DNA of 64,000 nt, from NCBI GenBank assembly GCA_013339765.2, contig CM023450.1:39998711-40062710 (forward strand), written 5' to 3'. Made by a program: the position numbers and the translations under genes. Below are positions 1-10,711 of this stretch, piece by piece; the first letter of the stretch is position 1; every line of letters starts with the position of its first letter. Source of the stretch: Haemaphysalis longicornis. Its lineage: Eukaryota > Arthropoda > Arachnida > Ixodida > Ixodidae. The notes under the pieces were generated by a model, which was not told where the DNA came from, did not search any database, and saw only the letters and a list, made by a program, of their open reading frames with translations.

Positions 1-510
1 ATCATTGCCAAGAAGATAACTCACACAAGCCTCTTCATCCTCAACTTATGCAGTTCCCCTAGGGGCCACCTCCGGGAACTAGACAAGCTCCTCAGAGAAG
101 TCCGTAAGCTCTCGAAATGGCAAAAATTCCTCGTAATTGGCAATTTTCACACTCCCAACGTTATCTGAGGATATACTACTTCACTCAAGTAAGGGGAAGT
201 CGTACAAACCGCTGCCCAGCAACACCATCTATAACGCTCTTGAATGAGCCTCACATTACTACACGTTCTGTGAACAGCGTAACGGACTCTACACCGGACC
301 TCGTCTTTACACACCGCATTCAGAACTTCGCTTGGCAATGCACAAATGAAACACTTGTCAGCGACAACCTTACCATTGAAATACAAATTCCACGCAACCA
401 CAAGACCTCAACCACAGGAAAAGCTACAATTACAGACTGGGACAACTTGAGGAAAGACTCCAATCTCACCAGCTCGAGAACATTGACGAATGGACAGCTC
501 AAATTTTAAC
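1..510 (+). pseudogene. Decayed endonuclease domain of an I/Jockey-type LINE
   Basis: The stretch reads, across several frames, as the apurinic-type endonuclease of a non-LTR retrotransposon. Visible traces are a leucine-rich SSPRGHLRELDKLLREVRKL-like block near 50-120, a degenerate GDFN motif (GNFHTPN) near 135-160, an STPDLVF block near 285-305 and a degenerate SDH-type block (LVSDNLTIEI) near 355-390. In the family this domain nicks the target DNA for target-primed reverse transcription. Stops and frameshifts interrupt every frame, so it is a dead copy. The 5' end lies outside the window, and the reverse transcriptase remnant follows at about 960. Confidence 0.6.
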
Positions 511-959
511 CCAAGTCCGCAAGCACATAAAAATAATTACCCTCAGCGAAGGCCATCCAATAATGGATCCCCATCTCTTTCAGAGGAAAGCCTCAGCCTA
601 ACAAGGCGCTGGAAGAAGAAAAAACGAAGCGAAAACTCAAGAATTAAGCATAGCTTGCCTTGCACAGGAAGCTAAAGAATATGTGGAAACGCTAAAACGG
701 CAGAACTGGGGCCCGACGTGCGCACAACTGTAGGGTACCTTCAGTTCAAAGCGCACTTGCGCTTTCCTCCGCACCCTCTTGGATAAGACGAGCACCAACC
801 CAACAGTGAGACAGTACATACAGAGACTTGTGGACAACTAACCGGGCACCGATGAAGACCTGCTTGATGACATCAAGGCTAGATACATCAGCAGCTCCCA
901 CAACATGGTGGTTACAGGAAAACTATAATACTCTTGTAACCCAAACCCTGTCCTCGGTG

Positions 960-2040
960 AACCCTTTACAAGAAGTGAGATGGAGGCGGCCATTATTCAA
1001 CTGACAAGAAACACATCGCCTGGCAGGGACCGCATTACTAACAAAGTCCTACGAAATCTCCCAGCAACATACACAAATGAACTACTTCGATACTTTAATG
1101 ACTGCTGGGAGAAGGGCAACATTCCACAATCGTGGAAGTGCGCAGAGGTCGCCCTCAACAAGCCAACAAGCCAATCAGCACTCAAAACCTGAGGCCAATA
1201 TCCCTAACATGTGCGTGCAAACTCTTCAAGCATATGGTACTAAACCGCCTCACGGTATACCTGGCAGAACAAAATCTACTACCAGAAACAATGTTAGTGA
1301 TCTACTGTTTCAGATAAAGCACACGTCATCGACAACCTAGAAACAAGAAACAGCAAAGCAATCCTCGCTATTTATGTCAAAGGAGCCTTACACAATATCC
1401 GACATGAACCCATACTCGAACGTATCAGCAAATATCACGGCGGCAAGAGGCTTTTCAACTACAAAAAAGACTTCCTTCACAACAGAACTTCTACCATCGG
1501 CATCGAATATGTACGATCGTTTACGCACAATGCACCACGAACAAGGATCAGTAATCTCACCACCACTCTTTAGCCTGGCCATGAGTTCCCTGCCAGGCAA
1601 ACAGCTCAAATAGATTGCATACATCTGCTCTGTATGCAGGCGATATTACAATATGGACAACAGGCGGTTCAACTGGCCAGCAGCAAGATTCACTTCAAGC
1701 CACTATCGATGCAATCGAGGCCTACCTTCAACCTCTTGGCTTAACATGCGCCACCAAAAAAATCAGAATTATTCATTCTCCGAAGACGGTCCCGTGGGGG
1801 CCTCCGCCTGAGGACCCTGATCCCGAGGGGACGGTAGGAGGGACACCGGTACCCACGGTACCTTGACTACTAATTCTCGGCTTGCGAATTCCCAAATACG
1901 GAACAGGAGGACCTGAACTACTTCGCTTACCAATGCCCATTAATGAAGTTTTCCGTCTAACTCGGAGAATCGCGAACAGTCGGCGAGGACTCAAAGAAGA
2001 GGAAATTGTAAAAATCATACTATCACTGTTATAGTCGCCT
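960..2040 (+). pseudogene. Decayed reverse transcriptase of the same LINE
   Basis: RT signatures appear in order but in shifting frames: NTSPGRDRITNKVLRNLP (finger motif) near 1005-1065, IPQSWKCAEVALNKP near 1120-1165, LRPISLTCACKLFKHMVLNRL near 1186-1245, and a degenerate catalytic box YAGDITIW near 1632-1656, where active elements have YADD. An IPKYGTGG / LPMPINEVFRLTRRIANS thumb-like stretch follows near 1885-1985. Together with the endonuclease traces upstream this is a full-length-type I/Jockey LINE now riddled with frameshifts and stops. A short GC-rich segment at 1780-1865 breaks the similarity and may be a small insertion. RNase H was not recognised. The assignment to I versus Jockey is an inference from motif style. 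Confidence 0.7.
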
Positions 2041-3276
2041 AACGTGCGGAACGCCGTACTCAGTTCTCAAAAATTCAGAAAAGCGAAAATTGAGTATTTT
2101 CATCGGCAAGGCATATAAATTGGTTCTAGGACTTCTCACAACCGCATCAAGTGATAAGCATTTGTGTTCAACGCTTGCGCGTGCGTGTACGCACCCGTTG
2201 GTTACACCGCACGGCCGACGTGGGCGAAGTACAGATTGGTGGCGCTTTTTAAACGACCGCTAGAAGAATTGCCGTATTTGGTCATGAACAACCAAGCTTA
2301 GCGACATACTGATTTCTTTAGCCATGGCTGAGCGGGTATTGTTCGGCTGAATAGTTTCTGTCTCCATTGCCTCAACCCGATCGTTTCTATGAAGGAATTT
2401 TCTACCCTATCGCTGCCAGCGTCCTCAGCCTTTGATGCTAAGGGACGTTTATGTTGCCTCCATTGCAAAAGATGGCTAAATATTTTGAGAATGGGTGAAG
2501 CAAAAAAATAAAAGAGAGGATTTGAGCTCTCGAAGCCGCACTTTGGTGTTACGCAATCTTTTCACGGCGTCATATGACGGCCAATGAACAATCGTGAATG
2601 CAACTGCGTAAAATAAATTGAAAAATTATTGCTTCGAACCAGCTCTTTTCTAAGTAGCACGTATGTCTTCCTTTTGCATGGTTGGGAATGCCCGCTGTGG
2701 GCATCTGTATCATGCCAGTTGTTCATTACTCCAAACTGAAAAACATGTCTTTTGTTAGGCAACAGTTATTCCTTCACCCACTATGTCTGCGGTATGAAGG
2801 AACTAATGTAGGGTCAATGGGCTTCGTCAAGGGCAGGGCGCAGTTGAGGGGGGCTAATAGCCCCGAACTCGAAAATCATGTAGTTGATTAACTTATTTTT
2901 GAGGGCAATATGAATGGTAATTTCAGGCTACTTTTTATCGAGAAAGGCTTGTAAATGACTGCAGCTTTTCCAATATTCCAGCGCCTATTTATGCTCCACA
3001 AACATATTCTGTTGCTTCCACATGGTTTTCATTTTCGGATTGTCCTCTGCCGGAACAACACCCCGTAATATTCATTCGTTCCCTGCAAACAAATACCAAG
3101 GACGCAAGAAGCCACCTTGAAAACCGTATGTTGGACAGGCATTAGAAATGCTAAGAACGGCCCAAGGAACATAATCGTCTACTGAAGCAGCCACTCCAAA
3201 GTTTTGTGTAGAATGAGTGTTCAGTCTATGGCAGCATAGAAAAAAATGACATAGGCAGCTTACGCTGGATGTAAAT
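2041..3276. other. Intergenic DNA, nothing recognised
   Basis: No coding similarity, RNA gene or clear repeat was seen. A short 2682-2891 open frame looks like a chance frame. Confidence 0.4.
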
Positions 3277-3427
3277 TTGATTTTGGCGCAAAAAAAGTGC
3301 GTTGCTAATAGGATTTTTGCTTAAAGTTGATTCTGGCGCAAAAAAAAATAAATTGTTGAAGGATTATTGCTTAAAGTAGATTCTGGTGCAACAAAAAAGA
3401 CAGTGTTGAAAAGATCGTTGCTCAAAG
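3277..3427 (+). repeat. Three-copy 50-bp minisatellite
   Basis: Units at 3277-3326, 3327-3376 and 3377-3427 share TTGATTCTGGCGCAAAAAAA at the left and TTGCTTAAAG at the right, with an AT-rich variable centre. The array runs straight into a SINE tail. Confidence 0.8.
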
Positions 3428-3439
3428 ACCCAGGTGCTC

Positions 3440-3545
3440 AAAATTATTTCAGAGCCCTCCACTACGGCGCACCTCATCACCTGTGTAGGGTCGGCGCGTT
3501 AAACATCACAATCAATCAATTAATCAGTCAATCAATCAATCAATT
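3440..3545 (+). mobile_element. 5'-truncated SINE copy with AATC tail
   Basis: The block from AGAGCCCTCCACTACGGCG through GTCGGCGCGTTAAACATCAC to an imperfect (AATC)n tail matches the 3' half of the full SINE at 8617-8925. The tRNA-related head is missing, as expected for a truncated retrocopy. The tail contains AATT and AGTC variants, so the copy is old. Confidence 0.85.
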
Positions 3546-4320
3546 CTTGGCCGGAAGGCTGAATCGAGGGACAAGCGGGTATATTTTCGAAGCCTCTGTT
3601 TGTGCCCATGACGCCGTGTGACTGCGGTGGCTAGATAGCGTGATCGTGGACAAGCTGCAACAACGAGTCGGGCCTCAAAAGGGCTCTGCACTTAAAAGAG
3701 GAAGCAGCTTCTTTTAATTCTTTCGTACAGAAAACTTTAATTTTTAATTTTAATTCTTTCGTACCCAACATACGTCACTGATCAATCCTCACAACAAAAA
3801 TGATGTCCCGAGCTATTATAACAGATGAAGCAGAAACATAGCAAAACGCAACAGAACCCAAGCGATTATATACTTGCAACCTTATGCCCTGCTATAAAAA
3901 GTAACCTATAGACTCAATGTGCTGAATGTCTGCAGCCCCTCTGACCAGACGCTTCTAAACAATAACCAATTGTTCGGGATCATCTGCAAGAGAACCAAAG
4001 GTAACAAGGTCATGGGTGACATTACCCCCATCACACGACCTGACGCTACAATAGAAACAATAAGAAGGCCACAGCATTCTCTGACAACGTGCAACAAAAT
4101 CAACACATGTGCAATGCCCTCCAAATCCCTGCAAGAAACGGCAACGCCGTGTTCATGGACACGCCTGAATCCAACCTCACGTACAGCGCTTAGAATGCGA
4201 ATAAGACACGTCTTGACGAAACAAAGTAAGTGATCGCCATGTCATTCAATTCCAAATTCTCTACCGGATGCCACACAGGCAGAAGGTCGGTAGTGCCCGC
4301 ATCACCAATTGACATGCACA

Positions 4321-4586
4321 GGAAAGTTTGACATCCACCTAAATGCAGCCATACGGCTACAAAGGGAAGTTATACAGCTTTCTCAGAAACTTCGCAGTTG
4401 AAGAAAAATTCGTCGGGGTCCAGGATTCGAACCCGGCACCACCACTTAACCGGAGCAGTCGCTCCACCAACTGAGCTAACCAGGAGGCTAGTAGTTTGTA
4501 GCGCGAGAGCGAATTGACCAACAACTCGAAGTGATGGGCAGGTGTTGCAGCCGTATGGCTGCATTTAGGTGGATGTCCTACTTTCC
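4321..4586 (-). mobile_element. tRNA-derived SINE-like unit enclosed by 40-bp inverted repeats
   Basis: The minus strand contains a tRNA-like head: an A box (TAGCTCAGTTGG near 4465-4480) and a perfect B box (GGTTCGAATCC near 4424-4434), about 35 nt apart, in the arrangement of an internal RNA polymerase III promoter. The unit is flanked by inverted repeats at 4321-4360 and 4547-4586. Their inner 31 bp (4330-4360 and 4547-4577) differ by one base, and the full 40 bp by about three. Such long terminal inverted repeats are not a normal SINE feature. The unit could be a SINE captured in a MITE, or a tRNA-bearing foldback element. Confidence 0.75.
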
Positions 4587-4744
4587 TTCCCAGAAACTTA
4601 CTCCACCTTCGCGATTTCGCCTAAATCTGGTTGATTAACACCAATTCACATATTTTACCAACTCCTCTATACATATATTTGAAGCTCACCCCCTAAATTC
4701 GATTGAGGACGCCCGGCCACACACTTAAAAACTCAGATGGAAGA

Positions 4745-4990
4745 CAATCCCACAGCCGCGGATCATCTTGTGCACTTTTCAGATGCCTGGAGTGGCATCG
4801 CCAAAATATTTAAAAATAAAGCTAATGGGATACTGCCTGGGACCTGCAGGAGCGGCGCAGCCTCATCCTGGGTGCCACCCGAGCAGCGGCGGCGTGCAGC
4901 CTTCTGAACTGATGAGGCTGCCCACCTTTTATCTTTTGTACATTTCTTATTTCTTCATTTATTTTTCAATTCTGCTCAATAAACGTTGCC
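4745..4990 (+). mobile_element. Probable 3' end of a LINE
   Basis: One frame reads WDLQERRSLILGATRAAAA then CSLLN and a stop (about 4836-4911), in the style of a LINE ORF2 C-terminus. A T-rich 3' region and an AATAAA signal at about 4978 follow. No domain is diagnostic, so the assignment rests on layout. Confidence 0.4.
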
Positions 4991-4999
4991 CTACTGCAA

Positions 5000-7185
5000 C
5001 CGATGCCTTAAAATTGGAATCGCAAATCCAACATAAAGGCTCCGACGTACAGTCTTCGTCAACATTTTCTAGGCCACGCCTAAGTTTTCTGGCCACAATC
5101 GATTAACTGCAGGCCAACTCACTTTATGACAGTAATAAAGGTATTTTCTTCAGCTTTCTGGCATAAAACGTTTCAGCCTCGCTCCATAGGTAAGCTTGTA
5201 CATCGCATTTTTGCTGCCTATTCCCGTTTTGCATGAGCTAGAAAATTTTGCCAAAGGCTGTACGTTCGCAAACTACGCCAGCACAATTTCACTTTTCATT
5301 TAATTTCATCCGGTAAAACTTCACTGGCAACCAGGTGCACTTAATAGAGCCTTTAGCATAGCGGCTCGCAGAGGCTCATGCTACGGCGGCGGGTTACAGG
5401 GACCCGACTGCGCACGCGCGCACGGGTAGGGCGCGGAGGTCGCCCCTCAGCGGAACTAATGCGCGGGCATGGCGAGGGCCGGCCCGCGGAACTAATCCAC
5501 CCCACCAGAACAAATCTGCAAGTGCCCAATCGAATCCCTGTGCCCACCGCCGTAGCGTTAGCGGACGCTACCCGATATGCTAAAACTCTCTAATATTTGT
5601 TACGGTGCCTTAAGGGAAAGGGGAACTAAAGCAAGTCAATGCAAATCAAAGCAAGTCAATGCATCTGTATCAATGCATTTTTCTTATAAAAATGACAAAC
5701 ACGTTGTGGGATCTAAGATATACTGAAGGTACTGCCGTAATATTCGCAGAGGGGCATTTTCTGCGTCTTGGGTTTTGGTTGCGTTACATGGAAAAAAACT
5801 TTCTGAAATGGCCGTTCAGCATCTGTATGGGAAAACCATGGGCTGTAGATGCTACCCGCCACTTGATACCGCTGAAAACATTTCACAGTAACGTTAAAAC
5901 AAATGTTTAGCCGCTTAAAAACGGTGAATAAATTTCCCAGGAATGGCGTGATTCTTTCTACAGCCCAATAGCTCGCGGTGAAAAAACTCCAAATTTTGCG
6001 GAACCGCCAGTGATTGTTAACGAGTGAAGCAGTAAATCATCAGGAAACTTTATTTACAGTTGTAAAGACATTGCTCCTTTATGATTATTAGGCCCCAGCT
6101 ACGGTTAAAGCAATATAAGCAACCCTGAAATGTTGGAAATGGCGTGCACTCTATAGTATAATAGTGCCTTTTACCAGATCATCAATCATTGGCGTACACC
6201 GACCAAAATCTGTATTCTACAGAAAGGCCATGTTTTGCTTGTTAAACTTTGGAGTTCCCCGAAGCCGTATGCACATGTTACTCTGGAGCGCTGTACGCAT
6301 TGATTTTATTTGTGGTATCATGTTCGCGAGAGCAAGAAAATGCTACCAGGATGTTTAGGGTAGGCATATACCTCGAATACTTTTTGAAGATATCATAATT
6401 ATCAAAAAGTAACAGCCTTTGTTTTTTTAACCACGTGTTTGGAGGTTTACCCAGTGCCTCAGGAAAATGAGACAATAATATCTAGCGCGTTGAACGGTGG
6501 TCTTACACACGATTCATCTACCGAACCTTTACTGAACACCGTAACCTAGCTTTAAAAATCGAATCTTCAAACTTTTAAGCTCGCCGCCTCTGCCAGCAAT
6601 TAACACCCCCCCCCCCCCCTCCCCTGAAAAAAAAAAACTTATGCAGGTATTTGCTCATGGATCTTCATAGTTATCCTCCATTTAAACTTCCGCGCGCAAA
6701 TTTCAGGAACAAACCGGGAAGAAAACGGCTGAGGATTACGACACTCCCTAGTGCGAAATTTGTGCGCAGCGCGAATTGCAGTCTTGCCAGTGACGGCGCA
6801 TTCCTGCTGCGTCTCAGGAAGTGATCGCCGCATCCGAGAACGCACGAGGAGACCTTGCCTCTCGAAATCCTCGGAATCCTACTTTCCCCCTCACACTTTC
6901 GCCATTCTTTCGTCCTCAGCTTTCCTGCGCGCTGTATCTTCAGTGGTTTCTTCGTTCTCTCAATTATATCGTTACGCGTCGCCGCCGGGGAGAGTCTCGC
7001 GACGCCTCGGTATACCGTCCTCCACCTCACACTTTTGCTACACGTCCCTCCTTCGTTTTCCTCTTCGTTGTATGTCGTCTGTCTTAGGTCTCTCCTTCGT
7101 TCGCTCGGTTATAACAAGGGACGATGGCGCCGCGTCAAACCACAGGAACGGGCTCTTAAGTGCTGCATATTAAAGGGGGCACGTA
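5000..7185. other. Non-coding DNA with GC-rich and poly-C patches
   Basis: No gene was recognised. A CpG-rich patch lies at 5370-5500, a C14-type run at about 6606-6620, and overlapping open frames at 6640-7210 fall in a composition-biased stretch without recognisable domains. The remainder is AT-rich. Confidence 0.4.
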
Positions 7186-7194
7186 GCGCTGTCG

Positions 7195-7500
7195 TGAGAG
7201 ACAGAGAATGAGAGAGAAAATACACTTCATTATTCCAATCCGTTGAGATTGGGCTCATTTCGGACCACCGAGAGGTGTCCTCAGTCCAGGGCTACCTTTC
7301 TGTAGTCGGCCGGTCGTGCCCTATTCAACAACCAAAGATGGGAGCAGTGCTCAGAACTGGTCAGCATCGCCGCCCACTGTGAAGAGCTAGGGTCAGGATT
7401 GGGTGGGAGACGTGGGGTGTTGGGGCACGCCCACACTATGTGGTGTAGTGTTTCTAACGTAGGGCGTCAGATACATTGAGGTGAGTATTCGGTGGGGAAT
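7195..7500 (-). pseudogene. 3' end of an I-type LINE (minus strand)
   Basis: Read on the minus strand, one frame gives LETLHHIVWACPNTPRLPPN and then about 40 further residues (SSSQWAAMLTSSEHC and an LWLLNRARP block) before a stop near 7285. The HxxxWxCP core is the C-terminal histidine/cysteine signature common in tick I-type LINEs. A 3' UTR and a TTTTCTCTCTCAT tail follow at about 7203-7225, so the end of the element is preserved. The 5' part is truncated. The copy is non-functional and lies in the region upstream of the GH18 gene. Confidence 0.65.
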
Positions 7501-7559
7501 ATTTTGCGTCTGAGCGTGTTGTGCGGAAAGGTAAGAAATTATTTTTGACCGCGGGTAAC

Positions 7560-8600
7560 CAATAACTTCCATTCGAAGCTTATCTGTTACGCGGTGTTAG
7601 TGCCTTGGAAAATATAATTTTACCATCGCAACTCTGCCTGCATCAATCAACGACCATGAGGGGTTCCTAGGTACCGCCCCTCCGTTGACGCCGCTCCTCC
7701 GTTCACTATGACCGCCGCCTATGACCGCCTATGACCGTTCACAATGACCTCCTATGACCGCCGCTCCGCCGTTCACTTTTGTTTTGGGTGTCTCTTTCCT
7801 GCGCTTGAAAGGGTACGCGATTCTGCGGTGATATCAGCATTGGACGATCCCGTCGGCCACGTAACCTTCTTTTCGGAGGGTATCACAAAGGTTACCTACC
7901 GTGGCATTTGGAGAGCATTATCCCTGGACTTGAAACGCCTACGGAGGAGGCTTCGGCTTGTTCGCTCCGTGCACCAACCCGTTCGTGCGGGAAGCTTGAC
8001 CATGTGCCTTCGTGTCCGTGTTTCTTTTTTTCCCTTTTCGCCCTCTAAAGGTTAGCCACACGCGCTCAGAAAAAGCATTTCTTTCTCTATGCTTGGATCA
8101 CCGAATCAAATTGCCCGAAGCGACGCCACAGTTTGACGACATCTTCATGCAATGTATAATTAAGCGAGTTTCCAAGTAGCCTAGTATTTTACACCGCATG
8201 TGACTATATGATTGTTCACAGGGCCCGTCCTACGTCGGATATTCTATTTGTTGCTACATGCCTCGCTATTATCTTTTGCTTCAGGTCTCAGCGTACATTA
8301 TAATTTCTTCGCACAGTGCATTTTTTCCGCGCGATTTGGGGTAAAGTAATACCGGAGACATCATGCTTGCTGTTCTTAATATTGTCTGTATTATGCCTGT
8401 CACAGTACTGTATCAAATGAACATGACCTTTAGGAGGTGTTTTACTACGTTCGACGAGCAGTTGGAAGCACGTGGGCTCACCTGTGTTTATGAAAATCTA
8501 CAGGAAAACAATAAAATTATTTTTCAATTACTACTGTACGCGCCTGTTGGCGTGTAATTTTCAACACGTATATAGGACAGAACTTATAGATGCCGGAAGT
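7560..8600. other. Intergenic DNA, no gene recognised
   Basis: A short tandem array of GACCGCC-type units lies at 7680-7765 (repeated TATGACCGCC and CCGTTCAC words). A 64-codon frame at 8363-8557 starts with a hydrophobic stretch, but no splice or homology support was found. Confidence 0.4.
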
Positions 8601-8616
8601 ACACTTTTAGCTGTGA

Positions 8617-8840
8617 CGCGCCGCGGTGGCTCAGTGGCTAAGGCGTTCCGCTGCTGAGCATGAGGTCGCGGGTTCGATTACCGGCTGAGCGGCCGCTTTT
8701 CTGATGGAGGCGAAAAGCAAAAACGCCCGTGTGTACGAGATTTCGGCGCACGTTAAATATCCCCAGGTGGTCAAAATCAATCCGGAGCCCTCTACTACGG
8801 CGCGTCTCATCGCCTGCGTTGCGTCGGCGCGTTAAACCCT

Positions 8841-8925
<85 letters not shown>
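8617..8925 (+). mobile_element. Full-length Ruka-like SINE with AATC tail and 15-bp target duplication
   Basis: The tRNA-like head contains an A box (GTGGCTCAGTGG near 8625) and a B box (GGTTCGATTAC near 8672). A central AAAAGCGGCCGC-type block and the GCGCGTTAAACCCTAC 3' block precede about 20 AATC units. Perfect 15-bp direct repeats CACTTTTAGCTGTGA flank the copy at 8602-8616 and 8926-8940, marking a retrotransposition event young enough to keep its duplication. SINEs encode no protein and depend on LINE machinery. The name Ruka is applied from recollection of a tick SINE family and was not checked. Confidence 0.9.
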
Positions 8926-8927
<2 letters not shown>

Positions 8928-8928
8928 C
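8843..8928 (+). repeat. (AATC)n microsatellite, SINE tail
   Basis: About 20 near-perfect CAAT/AATC tetranucleotides form the 3' tail of the SINE. Confidence 0.95.
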
Positions 8929-8999
8929 TTTTAGCTGTGAAACACTACCTCTAGCCGCATAAAGCAGCCATGGGCACGTTATCAGTAAAAAGTATACAG

Positions 9000-9745
9000 T
9001 TACAGAGTTGTCAAAAGTTAGTTTCAGTTACTGTGAAAAAGTGACGTCGTTACTTTTCAGTTGCTGTATAAAACTAAGTAATACATAAAAACCAAATGAT
9101 ACAGTTTATTTAATGGAAACGTAGGAAGGCGTGCGGGTAGTCAAAACTGCACTTATTAAAGCCCTAGACGAAGAAAACCTTAAAAGGGGCCCACTCAGGC
9201 CCGACACCAACAATCGTTGTGTACGCCTCATTTTACTGCATAAACTTTTTTGTTGACGCCCCTTGGTGTAATTATGGGTTGCGTGTTCTCCGTTTGCCTC
9301 TCTGCTGTGGTTTTTCTATACAAGGGTGGGTCAGCTTCTTTCCAGGCGGGGGTTTAATTGCCGATTTCTTTTTTGTTGTTGGTATTGTTTCCGCTCCACT
9401 CAAGAAGGAAAAGCTTCAAGGAATCCCCTTCAAAACAGAACTATGCCATCGGTCTTCTGCAGGGAAGATAATACTTGTAGCAAGCTCCTCTCCCAAAGTA
9501 CGAAGAGGGCCGTGTTGTGGAAAGTCTAAAGGTGGAGAGGATATACGAAAAAAAAAACTCCAAAAAAGTGGAACGCGCAAACTGTACGTCGGCCGTTAAC
9601 CAGTACTGCTGTCGGATAATTTTTTATAAAAACGCAAGTAAATCAGCACCTCCTGTTACAGTTAAGTAACTAGTTACAGTTCCAAGCCACTAAAAAGTAA
9701 CTCGTTACCGGTAACGCGTTACTAGTAACTAGTTACTGCCCAAGA
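9000..9745. mobile_element. Possible non-autonomous DNA element with GTTACT-rich ends
   Basis: The right end (9655-9740) is packed with palindromic GTAACTAGTTAC, GTTACCGGTAAC and TAGTAACTAGTTAC words. The left end (9000-9060) repeats AGTTAC/GTTACT words in a less ordered way. GTTACT-rich palindromic termini are typical of some hAT elements. No transposase is present, and the 126-codon frame at 9219-9599 has no recognised domain. The hAT assignment is an inference. Confidence 0.4.
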
Positions 9746-9749
9746 CTGG

Positions 9750-10500
9750 TTTAAACAGCAAAGCCTGAAAATGTCGTATTTCGCCTTTCGCATTCTCAGT
9801 TCACCATAAGTTGCCGCTACGGGACTTCTGCGCAGCAATCACTTAAATTATATACAACATTATTAGCCGATTTATACCAGTTACCATATGGTTAATACAA
9901 AACTGCAGAAGCAGGCAGCCTCGAATTAAAACTCCGTGAGCCATTAACCGTTTACACTGCGAAATTTTACAGCTAATTAAACTCTGCACAGAGGTCGCAT
10001 TCGAGCCCTACCGACATCGCCATGTTCTCAGTAGTTCTTATTGCTTTGAATATTAAATAAATTAACGCCATCTGTGAAACGCTCATACGCTCACTGTCGA
10101 TTATTAAAACAGCGGCCTTGCATGTAGAACTGGTTATTTTCTAGTGAATGCATTACACTATAGCCACCGTTCACTTCACTTCATTTAACAAGTAGTGAAG
10201 GCATCGGAAGACGTCGCAGAATGGCACTGAAGCGACACGGCGAGAAAGCTGCACGAACATCAATTATCTGTGCGCCGCCGTTTGAATCAGCTCTTCCATT
10301 ATCAATGGCATTCATGCTTGCGCGCAATGGCTGTATGCATAAGCGCTTCCTGGTCTTGCTGAAACACTCTGATTGCGTAAATTTCCCACACTACACCGAA
10401 AGCACTTTTGTTATCTAATCACGATAAATTGATTCCGCTAAGCTGTGGGCGACGTCGACACAAATAAGCCGATACCCAGCGGGCTGCCCATCTTACAATA
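9750..10500. other. Intergenic DNA, nothing recognised
   Basis: AT-rich sequence without a recognised gene or repeat. Confidence 0.4.
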
Positions 10501-10516
10501 TATACAGGCATGCCTT

Positions 10517-10587
10517 GCTAGCCGAATGCGCATTCGGCTAGCAAAACGGCTAAAATGGGCCATATAAAGGCCCATTTTAGCCGTTTT
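10517..10587. repeat. Two abutting perfect palindromes
   Basis: A loop-less 26-nt palindrome (GCTAGCCGAATGC and its mirror, 10517-10542) abuts a hairpin with perfect 19-nt arms (10543-10561 and 10569-10587) around a 7-nt ATATAAA loop. Confidence 0.9.
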
Positions 10588-10711
10588 CATTAAACAGAAA
10601 CGCAGCGGACAAGCTTCACATCGCAGCCTCATGTAAGCCACCGCGTGCACCATGGTTCCCATGCATTAGCCCAGTACCACGCTTTTCTCCCCTTCCCCTG
10701 AGCAGTGGGAG

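Noticed and set aside
4424..4490. Functional tRNA gene on the minus strand
   Set aside because: A and B boxes are present, but the acceptor stem does not pair and the unit lies inside a repeat with inverted flanks, so it was called a SINE-like element.
4905..4925. Hammerhead ribozyme core (CTGATGAG), which PLEs can encode
   Set aside because: No GAAA and stem arrangement at the required spacing was found, and it is not next to a PLE.
6639..7211. Overlapping Arg/Ser/Phe-rich frames on both strands
   Set aside because: Composition-driven shadows of one another without domains or splice support.
8363..8557. Missing GH18 signal-peptide exon (MLAVLNIVCIMPVT start)
   Set aside because: The hydrophobic start is suggestive, but no phase-1 donor follows at a suitable position and the frame runs on without a splice signal.
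8620..8690. Functional tRNA gene
   Set aside because: This is the head of a SINE with tail and target duplication. The B box is degenerate.
8843..8928. CRISPR-like array
   Set aside because: A simple tetranucleotide microsatellite without spacers.
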